Assembly (NCBI GenBank): GCA_036346275.1
Contig: CM070719.1
Coordinates: 18,641,185-18,705,184, forward strand
DNA from: Otatea glauca
Lineage: Eukaryota > Streptophyta > Magnoliopsida > Poales > Poaceae
Direction of reading: 5' to 3'
Length of the DNA: 64,000 bases
Shown: in pieces, positions 46,270 through 58,075 of the stretch
Layout: each line of letters opens with the position of its first letter
Numbering within the stretch: position 1 is the first letter of the stretch
Program-made: the position numbers and the translations under genes
The notes under the pieces: generated by a model
The model's input: the letters and a program-made list of their open reading frames with translations, nothing else
The model's database searches: none
What the model was told of the DNA's origin: nothing

Positions 46270-47848
46270 CTGCTGTGAGACCCCGTTCTGATGAACAGGA
46301 ATCACCATGTGATTACTGTGCTATTCCCTGGATCAGTAGATAGCACTCACATGATTACAACATTCATATCATAATCATACTCGCAAGCAAACAGAAAGAC
46401 TTACATAACTGAAATAATTATAGAGGGTTCAGTACAAATTTAAAACATTTAACAGCGGAAGCCAAAAGAAAGCTGAACAACTCCAAACAGCCTTGCGGTT
46501 TCCCACTAAACCCTCAGGCAACTGACTAGGCAACCTAGAAAAGACTATCGTCGAAACCCCCGAGACCTGCTTGAAAGAGCGCGTCATCTGGCAGATCGCA
46601 GTCTTCTTCCTCTGAGACAGCAGATGCAAGATTGAGTACATTGGTACTCAGCAAGACTTATAGTGGTTCACAGATGCAAATAAGTAATTATGCAGGCTGA
46701 ACAATAGACAGGCTATGGTTATTTTGCAATTGGATAAAAGCATTAAAATGTATAAGCATATTAGATTGAAACATTGCATTTTAATAAAAGCAATTGGAAT
46801 ACAATATGATAAGCAATTAATCCAGATTTTCATCCCAGCCTACCCGACTGCATATGACCCCGGTGTTGAACCTTTGACACAAAAGCTGGTTACAAAACGG
46901 TTTCCAAAACCAAACCCATTTTTCCAAAAAAAGACTCAAATGACTTTAGCATTGGGAGGATTTTCCCCAAGTGCCCATTATCATGGGCGCGCTAATCGAT
47001 CGATTATCACTCAGAGGTGTACACTTTACCCACAAAGAATGATCAACCTCTTTCGCCAGGCCAGTTAACACACTTCCTTTGGTGTGTCGGCAAAGAGATC
47101 ATACAAAGCTGTTACATTATCTAGACGTGGCTTTACACCAGCCCGGGACGTTAACCCTCACCCTGAAGACAGAGACACACACCCAAGTCGTGGATCCACA
47201 TTTATCATACACACACCACGTCTCTATCCAGGGCAAGGCGTACACCGTTGCATTGGTTTGTAGAAACCCCTACAGACAGACCTGACCGGACGTCTGTCCA
47301 ATCTCCCACCTTCCATAGATGCAAAGTCACATCTAAACAACTTATTAAGCTAAGACCCGCCCATACAAGCCCTTGTGGTTGCACGAAAACATGGATCTAC
47401 AACATCCCAGTTGCTCGGTCCTTAATCCGACACGGGCGATACTCCACCCTAACTACGTGCATATCCTTTTGCACAACCGGCTAGTGCCAATAATCACCCG
47501 CGTCAAACCATAGTTTTGTTTGAGGGTTTTTAGCAAATTATTACCAATCATTTCACAAAAGGACCACATACTGGTTGAAAAGACTGAAAATACCAACGAT
47601 AAGTTTAAGCAGGAATATTATGCTAGCGATTATACCCAAACATGACATTAAGTATGTCTAGTTCAAACTAGGGTTTACAAGGTTCACATGTCCATACAGA
47701 TGGAGACAAACCATAATTTACAGGATTAACTACAGTTCTAACCCAAATTAGCACTTTTATGGAGAGTTATCCGGATGCACTGTACATAAGCAAAAGCAAC
47801 ATAAGGTAGGTGAATTATCAGGCTCAATATGTTCAACGAGTTGCTTGC

Positions 47849-47920
47849 CTTGTAGCTCACTGTCAGGTATATAGTCTAGATCTACGGAACCGTCGTCTTC
47901 TTCTTCAGTGACATCGGTGT
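47849..47920 (-). other. GY1 LTR exon 3 (acidic, 72 bases, phase 1-1)
   Basis: TTTTCTCGACGAGTAG precedes it and CTACAAG followed by GCAAGC ends it. Frame: DTDVTEEEDDGSVDLDYIPD, then SELQ and a leftover G. Open, symmetric in phase, and the in-frame partner of exon 4 at 46070. Confidence 0.6.
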
Positions 47921-49794
47921 CTACTCGTCGAGAAAATGAAGAACAAAAGAACATTAGCAAAGTCCAAATGGCAAAAAGAAAACAGACATACAACAAATAA
48001 ACACAAGTTCGAACAAAACAGGAGGTTGCTTTTTACGAATAATTTGAATTCATACATCGAATTATAGATGCTAAAATTATTTGAATTAAGAATATAGTTC
48101 ATTAGCTTCTTTGGAAGAAAGCAAGAAGAGCAGCACTAGCAAAAAAAAACAGAGCTCTCTGCCTTCTCAAACTTCAAGAAATGAGCACTCAACAACAATG
48201 GCATTTAGGGTTATACATCCATTAAGATTTAAGTGCAACATCTAACAAAATTAGAGTTTTAATCTTGAACTAGCTAAAGCACACTTTGGTTATCAATGCT
48301 AATTATTTCTATTAATTTTTAGGGTTTAGACAAGGCTTGAAAATCATTGCTCAAAAGGCTTAGTTGAAATCTGGACTTCGGCTACAAAATTGGCCAAGGA
48401 AAACAGACTTAAGCAATATCACTTAAGGTTGTTACCCTAAGTGAATCACAGCTCTTAAATGGAATATTTTTCTGGAATCTAGTAGTACAAACTTCAGTAA
48501 TGATTTCTAAATTATTCTTTCAAAAATGCTTACAATGATAAGCTACTTTACACATGGTTGAAAATGCCTAATTGTTTCAAACATTCAGCAAAACATAAAA
48601 AGTAGGCTCATTCTACTAACTTGTTTTGTATACAAACCTTAGCAAAATGTCATTATTTTTCCAGAACCTATTAGTATATACTATGTGGAGTGTTTCTATA
48701 CTATTTTTACATTCTTTCACATTTATATAATCTATTTTATCAAATGTTGAAAAGGGCTATATGAACACAAAAACTACCTTGTAGCCAATTCAACTTGCAC
48801 ATTCATTTACTACTAGACTACTTATCAACTTTAATTCATTTTGTTCCTGACATCAGGGCATGATCTTAAGGACATCTCAAAATCGAATTTGAGTTATTTT
48901 GAACTTGTTCATGACAGATCACACCTATTTTTTGCCATTGTAAGTGTTGTTTTCCTTTATTGAACAACCATCACCCATACTTTTCCCTAAGTATTTTCAC
49001 ATGTGCTAGCTCCTATTGGTCTATGCCCCTCCAGGATGAACTTTTAAACACTTAAACTTTAACCCTTTCTTTTATTTACATAACTTCATCTTTATGCTTA
49101 GTATTCATTTTTGTGCAAACTTGACATACAACAAGGTGTCATGCAAACACTTTTGTTTATTTGGAATACTTATAACCCAGAGGCTCCATAAAAACTCATC
49201 TTACATTAACTGAACCATCCTAAAAATAATTTATTCATATGGCCTTATTTACACCTAAGCATCTCTTTGAATTTCCTAAAATCGCATTTTACTCATCTTC
49301 AACAAATTTTTGGATATTCTGAAACTACAGTATTTTATACGAATTTAGAAACTGGTTTCACTAAATTTGGCCAGATGATTCAAAAGTTACTAGTGTTTGA
49401 ATTTTGGCCGGCTATGAAAATCGTCTAAAATCATAAATGCGCTTTCGCTACTGAGAAGACGCCTTCTCCTGCGCGCGCAGAAATGCGTTCAAACGCGCTG
49501 ACCCACTGACAGGCGGGGTCCACCGGTCAGCGACTCAGAACAGAGCGCCACGGTTCCTTGCTCGCCGCCAGCGAAGCAGCTCCGCCACGGCGGAATGGAT
49601 AGCACCATGGGCACCAGCACACCCGTGCGCACCCAGGGGTGGTACCCATTCGCAGGGTGGTGGCCGGGAAGGTGGCCGCCACCATGAGGGTGCGGCGGCG
49701 CCATAACCGATCCGGCGAAACCTTCACTAACGGCCATCTTTCCGGCGAACTAGGGTTTGTACAACTACAGTGACACTAGGGGATTCGGACTCAC

Positions 49795-49876
49795 CGGATG
49801 GTTGGGTCGGAGGAGGCCCGAGCCAACCTGCCACCGTGCGCCGGCCGGGAGGAAGAAGGGCGGCGGCGGGACGGCG
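49795..49876 (-). other. GY1 LTR exon 2 (82 bases, phase 0-1)
   Basis: TTTTGCCTGCAG precedes it and ATCCG followed by GTGAGTCC ends it, both strong splice signals. The frame is open for 27 codons with AAALLPPGRR in the middle. GY2 has an exon of exactly the same length and phase with TAALLLHGRR. Confidence 0.55.
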
Positions 49877-49976
49877 CTGCAGGCAAAATGAAGCCAAAAT
49901 GGCGGTTGATCAGTAACCTAAGGGTGCTGAAGATGCTTCGGGTGGAACCGATTCAAAGAATTGGGGACGAATTGAC

Positions 49977-50036
49977 CTGGATTGTTGGATTTCCCCCTTC
50001 TGGGCTCTCGCGGATGAACGGGGAAGACGACCCCAT
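49977..50036 (-). other. GY1 LTR exon 1 with candidate start codon
   Basis: ATG followed by 19 codons (MGSSSPFIRE, SPEGGNPTIQ) and then CAG with GTCAAT as donor, in phase 0, matching exon 2. It lies about 70 bases downstream of the TATA-like box. The corresponding GY2 sequence keeps SPEGG but has no recognisable ATG. Confidence 0.4.
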
Positions 50037-51330
50037 GCGAGGCTCTCTACTCGGCGAAAAGCAAATGAGAGGTGCAGGAGGGCAATGCGAAGCGAGTGGA
50101 AAATTTATGACCGAACGGGGTTGATCGATTTTTGCGATTTGGGCGCAATGACCTCGGTCGGCTTCTTCTGTGTCGAGTGAGCGGACGGCGTAGCCACCTC
50201 CCGGGCGCCGCTCGACCACGAACGACCAAGCACAGGCGCGGGGAAGACTCTACGCTACGTGGAGGGCGGTGAGCATGACCGGACGGGAGTGGTTGAGCCA
50301 GACAGCGAAGGACAGAGGCGTCGTCGCTATCGGTGACTCGCCTCGCCTCGGTCGGGAAAAGAGGAAGGGGAGAAGGACGCTGCGAATTGAGGCTGACGCG
50401 TGGGTCCGGAGCCCACTGGCAGTGAGATGAGGCTTTGCCTCAGCCTTGCCAGCGCGACGAGTTCAACAGCAGCCGGGCCCACTTGTCAGTGAAAGCAGAC
50501 GATCAATGCGATGGGACTGGACGGGAACTCTCCAGAGTTTGGATTATCTTAAGCTTCAAACTCAGTCAAGATCTTACCAAAAATTTTGACCAAGACTTAC
50601 TGGGAGTCTTACATCTCCTGTAAAAATTTGAGACAAAAACTCCTTCCAGATGTTTTACTAAAATTCTGACACTGTACTGTGCCCTAAACCTTGATTTCGG
50701 TTTTTGATTTAATTAAAGGTTCATATTTTAGGATTTATTTTTGAAACTTTTTGGAGAGGTTAATATCCATATGAATAGATCACCCTAAAATTTTCAAGTC
50801 AACATCATAAGCATTTATGTTACAAGAATTCTGACAATCGTTTTCCCTACATTTTGGACTCCCTGTATTTGAATTTTTAAGAGGCTTAACCCAGCTTATT
50901 AAATTATAAACATTTTACCAGTGGTGTGTTATATAGTCAGGGATTTACATAAATTTTCTTGGCTTTACTTGACATTGGTTATTTTTTATTTTCCTTTGTG
51001 ATTCACTGTTTCTAGTCAAAGCTGGTCATATTAGTTATTTATTCTAATTTCTTATGCATGAAAAATTTATTTGTTGGTCCCACTGAAATACCAGTGCATC
51101 TTGGGTTACTAAAATTTTTTATTACTTTAACCATCTCCTTTTTTTTGTCTTTTTACCCCTTTCCTATTCTCATCCTTTGTTTTCCTTTTATTTATTCTTT
51201 TCCCATGACACTAAAAATCTAAGGAAATTCCATCTGGAGCAAATAATACCAAGAAACACCAGAAATACTTATTTTCAAATTTATACCGTACATCTTTTAC
51301 TGTTCCAAATTTCCAAGACGTTACAAATTA

Positions 51331-53166
51331 ATACAAAATGTTTACCATCTGAAGCTTTTTCTGGTCATCAGCACAACAAAATAACCACACTGGTAAACTT
51401 AGAGTGTTGCTCAACATAAATTTCATAATTCTACGAAAACAGTAGAATTACTGAGGCTTTAGATTAGCCTAGATGACCTTTCACTCCTAGCTCCTGATTC
51501 TGCTTTATAACGTAGTCATGTCATTTCTTAATGATATAAAAGAAGGGCTTTATTTGTTCATGACAATAGAAGGCATAGTAGGTGCAAGATTTAAAGGAAA
51601 CACAGCCCCACACACCAAAATCAAGCAACCACTTTTATTAAGAGAGCATCCATTTGGGATCCGAAGAACGTGGCAACTCAATCATGCACCTGACAAAGTT
51701 CAAACGCAAATGACAAAATCGACAGCCATCTTTTTAGCGCCATGTACATGGGAAAAATAAGCAGTAACCTGACTCCAAGGCCCATTTACTTATGTCTATT
51801 AATGTGGTAAGGATCTGATAGGTTTGGGATGAAGAGCCAGATAGGCTCAAATCCCATGCAAGCAATGCACACCAGGCTAGAAAGGCAAGCATACTCCTAC
51901 TTTATTGCTATCTTCAAATTCCATCTATGCTGACCTTTGTGCAGGCAGGTCATGTTTACGTGAGAAAGCTCTCTGTTTTTTAATGTATGTCATTTTAGCT
52001 TTAAAATTTTGTTTCTAAATACATATCATTCTATAATTTTAAGGTGACTTTTTACCATTTTTTCTTCTATACCCCTCCCATTTGGCTATTTCTAATATCA
52101 TTTACTACTATGGATATAAGTAAGATATACCATCTAAAGATATAATAAAGGTGGGTAATACAGTCTTTATAAATATGCCTTAGTGGAAGTGTAAGAATCT
52201 AGAATAACATCTATTTAGGAATAGAGGGAATAGAATCCATTCATATACATAATAGTACTCATAGAGAAAATGTACTCTTTCTTTGAATAATTTGCAGCAA
52301 AAAGTTAGGAGACAATCTGTGTGGTTAAAATGCTTGAAATATTAGAACGCCACACTTTTTGTTCTTTTGCTTGCTATTGAGCATTATCAAGTGCCAAAAT
52401 TTTACACGGTCTAAAGATTACGTAGATTCAGTTTAGACAAATTACGTAAGTTTTTCGGTGTTTTCGAACAGATAGAATTGCTTAAACATATCTGGAGCTT
52501 TTTAAGATCAAATTTTAATACTCCAAGAAGGCTTTACGGGAAATCCAGAAATTAAATAACAGACAAGAATAAAGTGTTTTTATTACATTAATTATTGTTT
52601 GCATACTGTTACTACCAGTAATAGGAGACAAAGTGTACAAGAAACAAGATGCTACTTAACTAGTGGCACACTCCACGAATGAGTCATGACTACATCACAA
52701 TACAAATCAGCTTCCAAAATCCGAGCCAAGAACCGTGCACACAAAATTCACATTTCACACCAACAAGCATACACATTTTAAATAAAAGGCATGTCATGCA
52801 AATTGCCACAAGCGGCCCAAATTAAAATGGAGAAAAAATGTCAGGAAATGCCACTGCAAATGTCAGTACTATCTCCTTTGGCCCTCCGAGACTGTGAGAC
52901 TGAAACACGTGGGGTCCTAGATCCCATCTGTCAATGACGCACTCGGTGGCATTTTTCAAACTATGAAAACTTGCAAACCCTCCGTTTAAAATAGACAGTA
53001 GATGATGTTTTAGCCCGACCACCGAGAGAGAGACATCTGATGCATGCTGCACAGCTACTACATGAGTTAACACTGCACTTAACATTCCAACTAACCACTC
53101 ACAACCTGATAAAAAACGTAAACACGTACGCATGGATCAGATCTAACTACAACAACAACAACGAAG
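51331..53166. other. Intergenic DNA and 3' flank of the OVATE gene
   Basis: AT-rich non-repetitive sequence between GY1 and the OVATE stop codon. No family or RNA gene recognised. An open frame on the minus strand (52822-53133) has no protein signature and is more likely 3' untranslated or intergenic. The last few hundred bases should hold the 3' end of the OVATE transcript, but no polyadenylation signal stands out. Confidence 0.45.
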
Positions 53167-54000
53167 CTAGCCGCCGTGGAGGACGATCCAGATGTCGCAG
53201 AAAGCCTGGAGGATGACGGGGTGGACGCGCGGCGCGTTGAGCGACAGGTACGACTCCAGCAGCCGCTCCAGCGCCGCTGCGCCGAACACCTGCCTCTCCA
53301 CGATCATCTCCACCATGGACTCCCGGAAGTCGCCGTACGGGTCCCTCGACCGCTTCATCACCGCCAGCGCCATCCTCAACTCCTCCTCCGCCGCCGCCGT
53401 AGTCACCAACGGCCGGAACCCCACCTCTTCGTTCGTCACGCTGCATGACTGCACGCAGCTCGCCGCTCGCAGCCGCCGACGCCTCATTTGATGCCGCTGA
53501 CGATGGCGATTCTTTTTCTTGGGCAGCTGCATGGTGGACGTGTAGAAGCCGGAGGAGTCGGAGGACACGATGCTTCTTGATGAGGAGAAGAAGGGCTCCG
53601 TGTCGTCGTCTCCGCCGTCTGTTTCTATGTCGTCTTCGGAGGTGGTGAAGCCGTAGGGGTTGGACGAGAGCTTCCTCACGCTCTTGTCGACGTTCTTGAA
53701 ATGTCGGCGGCGGGCATGGCGGGACGAGCAGCACCTTTGCTTGTTGTTTTTCTTGTGCTCCGGATGAGGGTGGTGGAGGAGGCCAAGAGCGGCGGAGAAT
53801 GGCTCGATGCGGGGGAGGAGAGCAGCGGTGGTGGTGGAGGAGGAGGAAGAGCTGGATATCGTGGTGGCGGTGGTGTTGGTGAAAATGGAGGTGGAGGAGC
53901 TGCAGGGGGAGCGGAGGAGAGCATTGGCGGGGCGGAGAAGCCGGGCGAGACGGTCTTTGAGCCTCCCGCCGCCGCTTCTGCCGCCGTCCGTTGATTGCAT
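53167..54000 (-). CDS. OVATE family protein (plant transcriptional regulator)
   Basis: 277 residues, intronless and GC-rich, as usual for grass OFP genes. The N-terminus is basic (LKDRLARLLRPANALL), followed by Ser/Thr-rich low-complexity sequence (about residues 35-60). Then come a conserved-looking KKNNKQRCCSSRHARRRHF segment, an acidic part with PYGFTTSEDDIETD, and a strongly basic stretch (KKKNRHRQRHQMRRRRLR) that could be a nuclear signal. The C-terminal OVATE domain (about 205-277) has MKRSRDPYGDFRESMVEMIV, ERLLESYLSLNAPRVHPVIL and AFCDIWIVL. OFPs are plant-specific regulators, often repressors, that interact with TALE homeodomain proteins and affect organ shape and microtubule organisation. 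The start is the first ATG, about 105 bases below a TATA box. The subfamily member cannot be named safely. It is the only convincing host gene in the window. Confidence 0.93.
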   Translation of the reverse strand: MQSTDGGRSGGGRLKDRLARLLRPANALLRSPCSSSTSIFTNTTATTISSSSSSSTTTAALLPRIEPFSAALGLLHHPHPEHKKNNKQRCCSSRHARRRHFKNVDKSVRKLSSNPYGFTTSEDDIETDGGDDDTEPFFSSSRSIVSSDSSGFYTSTMQLPKKKNRHRQRHQMRRRRLRAASCVQSCSVTNEEVGFRPLVTTAAAEEELRMALAVMKRSRDPYGDFRESMVEMIVERQVFGAAALERLLESYLSLNAPRVHPVILQAFCDIWIVLHGG

Positions 54001-54102
54001 GGAGCTTGATGGGGGTGGCGATGTCTGTCGCCAGCTAGAGGTTGGGAGAGAGAATATTTAGACGGGACTACGGGCGGAAGAAGGCTACCTACTGGTACTG
54101 GC

Positions 54103-54109
54103 ATTTATA
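54103..54109 (-). promoter_or_regulatory. TATA box of the OVATE gene
   Basis: CTATAAATGC on the minus strand, about 105 bases upstream of the ATG. It sits between complementary arms CTGGC and GCCAG. Confidence 0.7.
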
Positions 54110-54123
54110 GCCAGAGGGAGATC

Positions 54124-54183
54124 GAAGCCCTGAAAAGGGTATACTGTTGAAATGGAAGCCAGAAAAGGGTATACTGTTGAAAT
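54124..54183. repeat. Tandem duplication of about 30 bases
   Basis: Two copies of GAAGCC followed by GAAAAGGGTATACTGTTGAA, directly upstream of the OVATE TATA box. Confidence 0.85.
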
Positions 54184-54199
54184 GGTATAGTGACAAGTT

Positions 54200-54540
54200 T
54201 CATACAGTTTCAACCGAACTTTTCAAAAGCGCGTGTCATGTTTATGTGAATTTTGCGCATTTTAGAAATACCCAGAAGATTCCAAGCCAAAGTTTCCAAG
54301 AGTTTCAGGTTTTGGAACCTATGTTTTGTGAAGTTTCAACGGATGAATTTCAATCAAAAAGTTTCAACAAGTTTTATAAAGTTTCAACCAAAAGTTTTAA
54401 GAAGTTTCAGCAAATTTCAACGAGTTTTAACCAATAATTTCAAGAAGTTTCATCAAGATTCAACCAAAAGTTTCAAACAGGTTTCGACAAGTTTCAATCA
54501 AAGTTTCAAGAAAGTTTCAATGAGCTTCAGCTAGTTTTAG
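54200..54540. repeat. Degenerate GTTTCAA repeat upstream of the OVATE gene
   Basis: About fifteen copies of AGTTTCAA with short variable spacers (often ACCAAA, ACAA or AGA). It is a degenerate minisatellite filling the space between the promoter and LTR H. Confidence 0.85.
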
Positions 54541-54542
54541 AG

Positions 54543-56887
54543 TGTAACGACCCCCATTTCGCATAAATACAAAAATGGAAATCTCATGTGCATTATGCAC
54601 GTACTAGTCCCATGATCAGTAGCTAGTACGCACATTTACAACAATTGGAATCACATCCATACACAATATTATTAAAGCGGAAGCTATTTATACAACTCGG
54701 AGTATATAAATATAGCAACAGAAGAAGCAAAGTCTTATAGTGTGCCCATTTTTAAAATAGTAAAACTTCTAACCATGTGATGACGTTACCAAGTGCTTTT
54801 GACTGTAGACGCGGCTAATTAATTAGATTTTACACTCTGCAGAGTTGTACAGCTTTACCCACCAGAAATGATCATCTCTTTGTGCAGCGCAATTGACACA
54901 CTTCCTTTTGTGTGCCGCGAAGAGATCATAACATAATCGTTACATTACATAGACCCCAGCCTGATGACGTTGAATCCTTGTTATGGAGAAGAAACATGAC
55001 AGTGATTCCCTGTCATTTTAAAGTGGTAATAAGACCAGTAATTCCCTGTGATAGAAGCAGTAAATCTCTGCGGTGAGGGTTTCTTCCCATACCAAGGCGT
55101 ACACCGTTATACCGATATGCATTTACCCACAACGAAGTGTGGAAGCCCCTCATAAGCAAGCCTAGAAAGGATTGCTTATACTAACTCCCGCCCACCAATG
55201 TGCAAAGTCAGACCTAAGCAACTTAATAGGTTAAGGCTGTCCCATACCAGCACTCGTGGTTGTACGATTTTCTTAGCTTGAAAATAACTCATAGCTCGGT
55301 CCTTAATCCGACACGGGCAATAATCTCCCCCTACACTACGTACAAGTCTAACCCTTGCATAACCAGCAATTGCCAATAATTGCCCGCATCTAAACCTTAG
55401 TTTTATTTTGGGGTTTTTAGTCAAAAATACCAACAAACGACATCATGTCATAACCAACCTTTTTTCAATTCTCAATAATCAATTTTAGATCTGATCATAT
55501 CCAACGTTGGTTCTAGAGCATGACTAAGCATGGTTAATAATCGCATATACCCAAGTTGACATTATGTATTGTCTAACTCTTTTATATGGTTATCAAGGTT
55601 CACATGTCCACACTTATCAAGGAAGTTTCAAGAGACAACAGGTATATCTACCAGTACCACAAAATAGCGTATTTACAGAAAATAAACGCATGCATGAAAC
55701 ATTTTGATAAACACAATGAAGATTAAATACTAGGATCAATATGATCAAAGGGGGAGCTTGCCTTGCTTAATTGTTGATTGTGACGAAGTCGTGGCTGCAA
55801 CTGGCGTAGTTGACAACGGAATTAGTGATGTTGGGTTCTACACGTCGTTCAATGGAAATATAGCGAAACAACAATTTCAATAAGGGCAAAAAGAAGACAG
55901 ACAGTAAATCCAATAAAGACTTGTTATACAGAATGGACGCAGATTCTTTTATAGATTATTTATTCTTGTTTTACGAATTCAAGAGGCTAAAATTATGTAT
56001 TTTTGTATCTATAATTTCGAATTCTAGATGCTAAAATTATTTGGATTAATAGGATTAAAACATTAGTCATCATGTTATACATGAGTGGTACTGACTTTGC
56101 ATAAGTATTCATTTTGAATATATAGACTTGTTAGGTTGGGCTATTGGTTACATATTCTGGTTTTCAACAAGGTTTTGGTTAAAACAAATATCTTAAGCAT
56201 TGATTTCTTATTTATTATTAAAGCTCATTTATTCATATTACGGATTATGGATATCATAATACTTAAGGTTATTTGCATGACAGGATTTATATGCAGAACA
56301 TGATAAAACAAGATTATTTCTTAATAATAAGGTAGTCTATACTTTGGGGATCATTCCTAAGCTGATTTCATAGTTTTTAGGATTTAGGCGAGATGCTTTA
56401 TTCATTGCTGAAATAGCTGAACTGGCATTAAGGTTTCCGATGACCATAACACTTAAGGGTATTGAGCTAGCATGATTCAGATGCAAAGTAAGTTGTAAAA
56501 AGAATATTTTTCCAGATTACGGTAGAACATATCTCAAGGATAATTTCTGGGCTGTTCTTCATAAAATTTGCAATTAGACGAGTTGTTCTATGGGTTGCGG
56601 AAAAGGCTTAAGCGTTTTTGAAAACATAATACTTAAGGTTATTTTGCTATCAAGATATATATGCAAAGCAAGACTAAATAAGGTTCTTTCTTCATAAGAT
56701 TGTAGTATTTTCTTTGTATAGTATTATTAAACTGATTTTATAAATTTTAGTTCTTAGATGAGAAATTTTACTTGCTGCTAAAATAGCATAAATGATCATT
56801 CTAAAATATATGCATGTACAAATCTTTTACACTAGGTTAACATTCTTATTCATGAATCAATTCAAGTTAAGATTATTTCTTAAGTAT
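54543..56887 (-). mobile_element. Gypsy LTR H, interrupted by GY2
   Basis: It starts TGTAACGACCCCC and is related to LTR F (25920-30843) and, more distantly, to the GY1 LTR (GCTCGGTCCTTAATCCGACA and neighbours). GY2 enters at 56888, so the rest of H should lie beyond the window. Minus orientation is inferred from the cassette at 55762-55837. Confidence 0.75.
55762..55837 (-). other. Decayed exon-like cassette in LTR H (76 bases)
   Basis: The signals are intact: ACGACGTGTAG before it, and AAGCAAG followed by GCAAGC at its end, then the conserved TTTGATCATATTGATCC. The length is not a multiple of three and the frame stops just before the donor, so coding capacity is lost. Confidence 0.45.
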
Positions 56888-58075
56888 TGTAACATCCCGA
56901 AAAATATAATAAAATGAAAATGAATCTTTTCAATTTGAATATATTTATTTCTGAGTTTTCTTAATATTATTGGTATTTATTTGGATTTTCCTGGGATCTA
57001 TGCTTTGTATGAAAACTCCAATAAATAGAATTAATGAATGGAAAATGGTAAAAAGATAAAAAGGAAAAAGTAAAATTTGGAAAAAATTACCATGGGGCTT
57101 TATCCATGCTGGTAAACCATTAAAATCATCAAGTAAAATTTCTATGTGCAGGAATGTAAACAAATAAAATATTTAACCATCTCTTTTGACTAGAAATAGT
57201 AGAAGTCGGAATTACTAGAAGATATTAGAAGATTATATGGAGTCATAAAAATTACCATAACACCCTCAGATCATATACTACGGCTGGTAAAAATCTTAGA
57301 AATTTATCATGTATTGTAAGCCTTTTAAAAATTCAAGAACAGATGCATTAAAAAAAACTGAAAATCCTCATATCAGAATTTTTATAAAATATTTACTCAA
57401 TATTTTGACTTGAAATTTTTATAGAGATATCCATAACCAAAACTGAACTCGTATAAAAATTTTAAAAATAATTAGTATGATTTACACCCTTGGATAAATA
57501 AAATACCGAAATGCAAATTCTGGACAGTGCACAGTGTCAGCATTTTTATAAATCAACCATAGGGTATTTTAATCTCCAAATTTTTCTGGAAGGCCTAGAC
57601 TACCAGGAGACCTCAGTCAAAAAGTTTCGAAAATTTTCAACTTGAGTTGATGGCTGAATCAATGCGAGTACTAGCTGTATGAGCTGAGACTTATCCACGT
57701 AATCGTGCTCAGCGACTGACATGTGGGCCATCTCCTACTGTGCGCCGAGCAGTGGGGAAACTCTCCCTCTCTCTTCCGGTGGCCCTTGGTCCCGCTCGCC
57801 AGCCTCGGCTTCTCCGTTCTTCTCTCCTTTTTCCTCACCGCCGAGCGAGTCTCGCGAGGCTTCGCCGCCTCTCTGCTCTCAGCGCCAATTCCGCCGACTC
57901 TGCAATTGCGCGCTGCCATGGCTCATCCTCGGTCCTTCCACGCCATGCCTCGCCCATATCGTGCTGTTTTGAGCCCTCAAATCCATGCGCCATCTCACCG
58001 CTTCGGCTAAGCCAAGCGCAAGCCCGCGCGAGACAAGCAACCAACGAGAAACCGACTTCTTCGGTTATAAATACC

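Larger units (their letters stand above)
31098..51325 (-). mobile_element. GY1, full Gypsy chromovirus (Tekay/RIRE3-like) with nested insertions
   Basis: A perfect AATTA duplication (31093-31097, 51326-51330) bounds two LTRs that both start TGTGAGACCCCG and end GTTACA in plus orientation. The coding order on the minus strand is LTR exons, an ORF upstream of gag, gag, protease, RT, RNase H, integrase and chromodomain, then the polypurine tract. Chromovirus assignment follows from the C-terminal chromodomain and the gag-PR-RT-RH-IN order. Long LTRs and the extra ORF recall rice RIRE3/RIRE8. Internal DNA holds solo LTR C, and the left LTR holds Copia-K. Multiple stops make it inactive. Confidence 0.93.
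46274..51325 (-). repeat. GY1 5' LTR (5.05 kb)
   Basis: Intact from TGTGAGACCCCG to ACGTTACA. It is very long, mostly because of the region between a probable start site near 50075 and the LTR end. A TATA-like CATAAAT at 50103-50109 (minus) aligns with TATAAATA of GY2 but has lost the first T. Three coding-exon-like blocks lie downstream. Confidence 0.92.

Noticed and set aside
46274..51325. The GY1 right LTR as two elements (a short LTR at 50203-51325 plus unrelated DNA)
   Set aside because: The left LTR also starts with the same 115 bases as 46274-46388, the primer-binding site abuts 46274, and the AATTA duplication fits only the 5-kb LTR.
52822..53133. Small protein downstream of the OVATE gene
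   Set aside because: Ordinary length for chance, no recognised motif, and it lies where the OVATE 3' untranslated region should be.
53176..54061. Plus-strand open frames across the OVATE gene
   Set aside because: They are shadows of a GC-rich coding sequence whose minus-strand frame has a clear OVATE domain.
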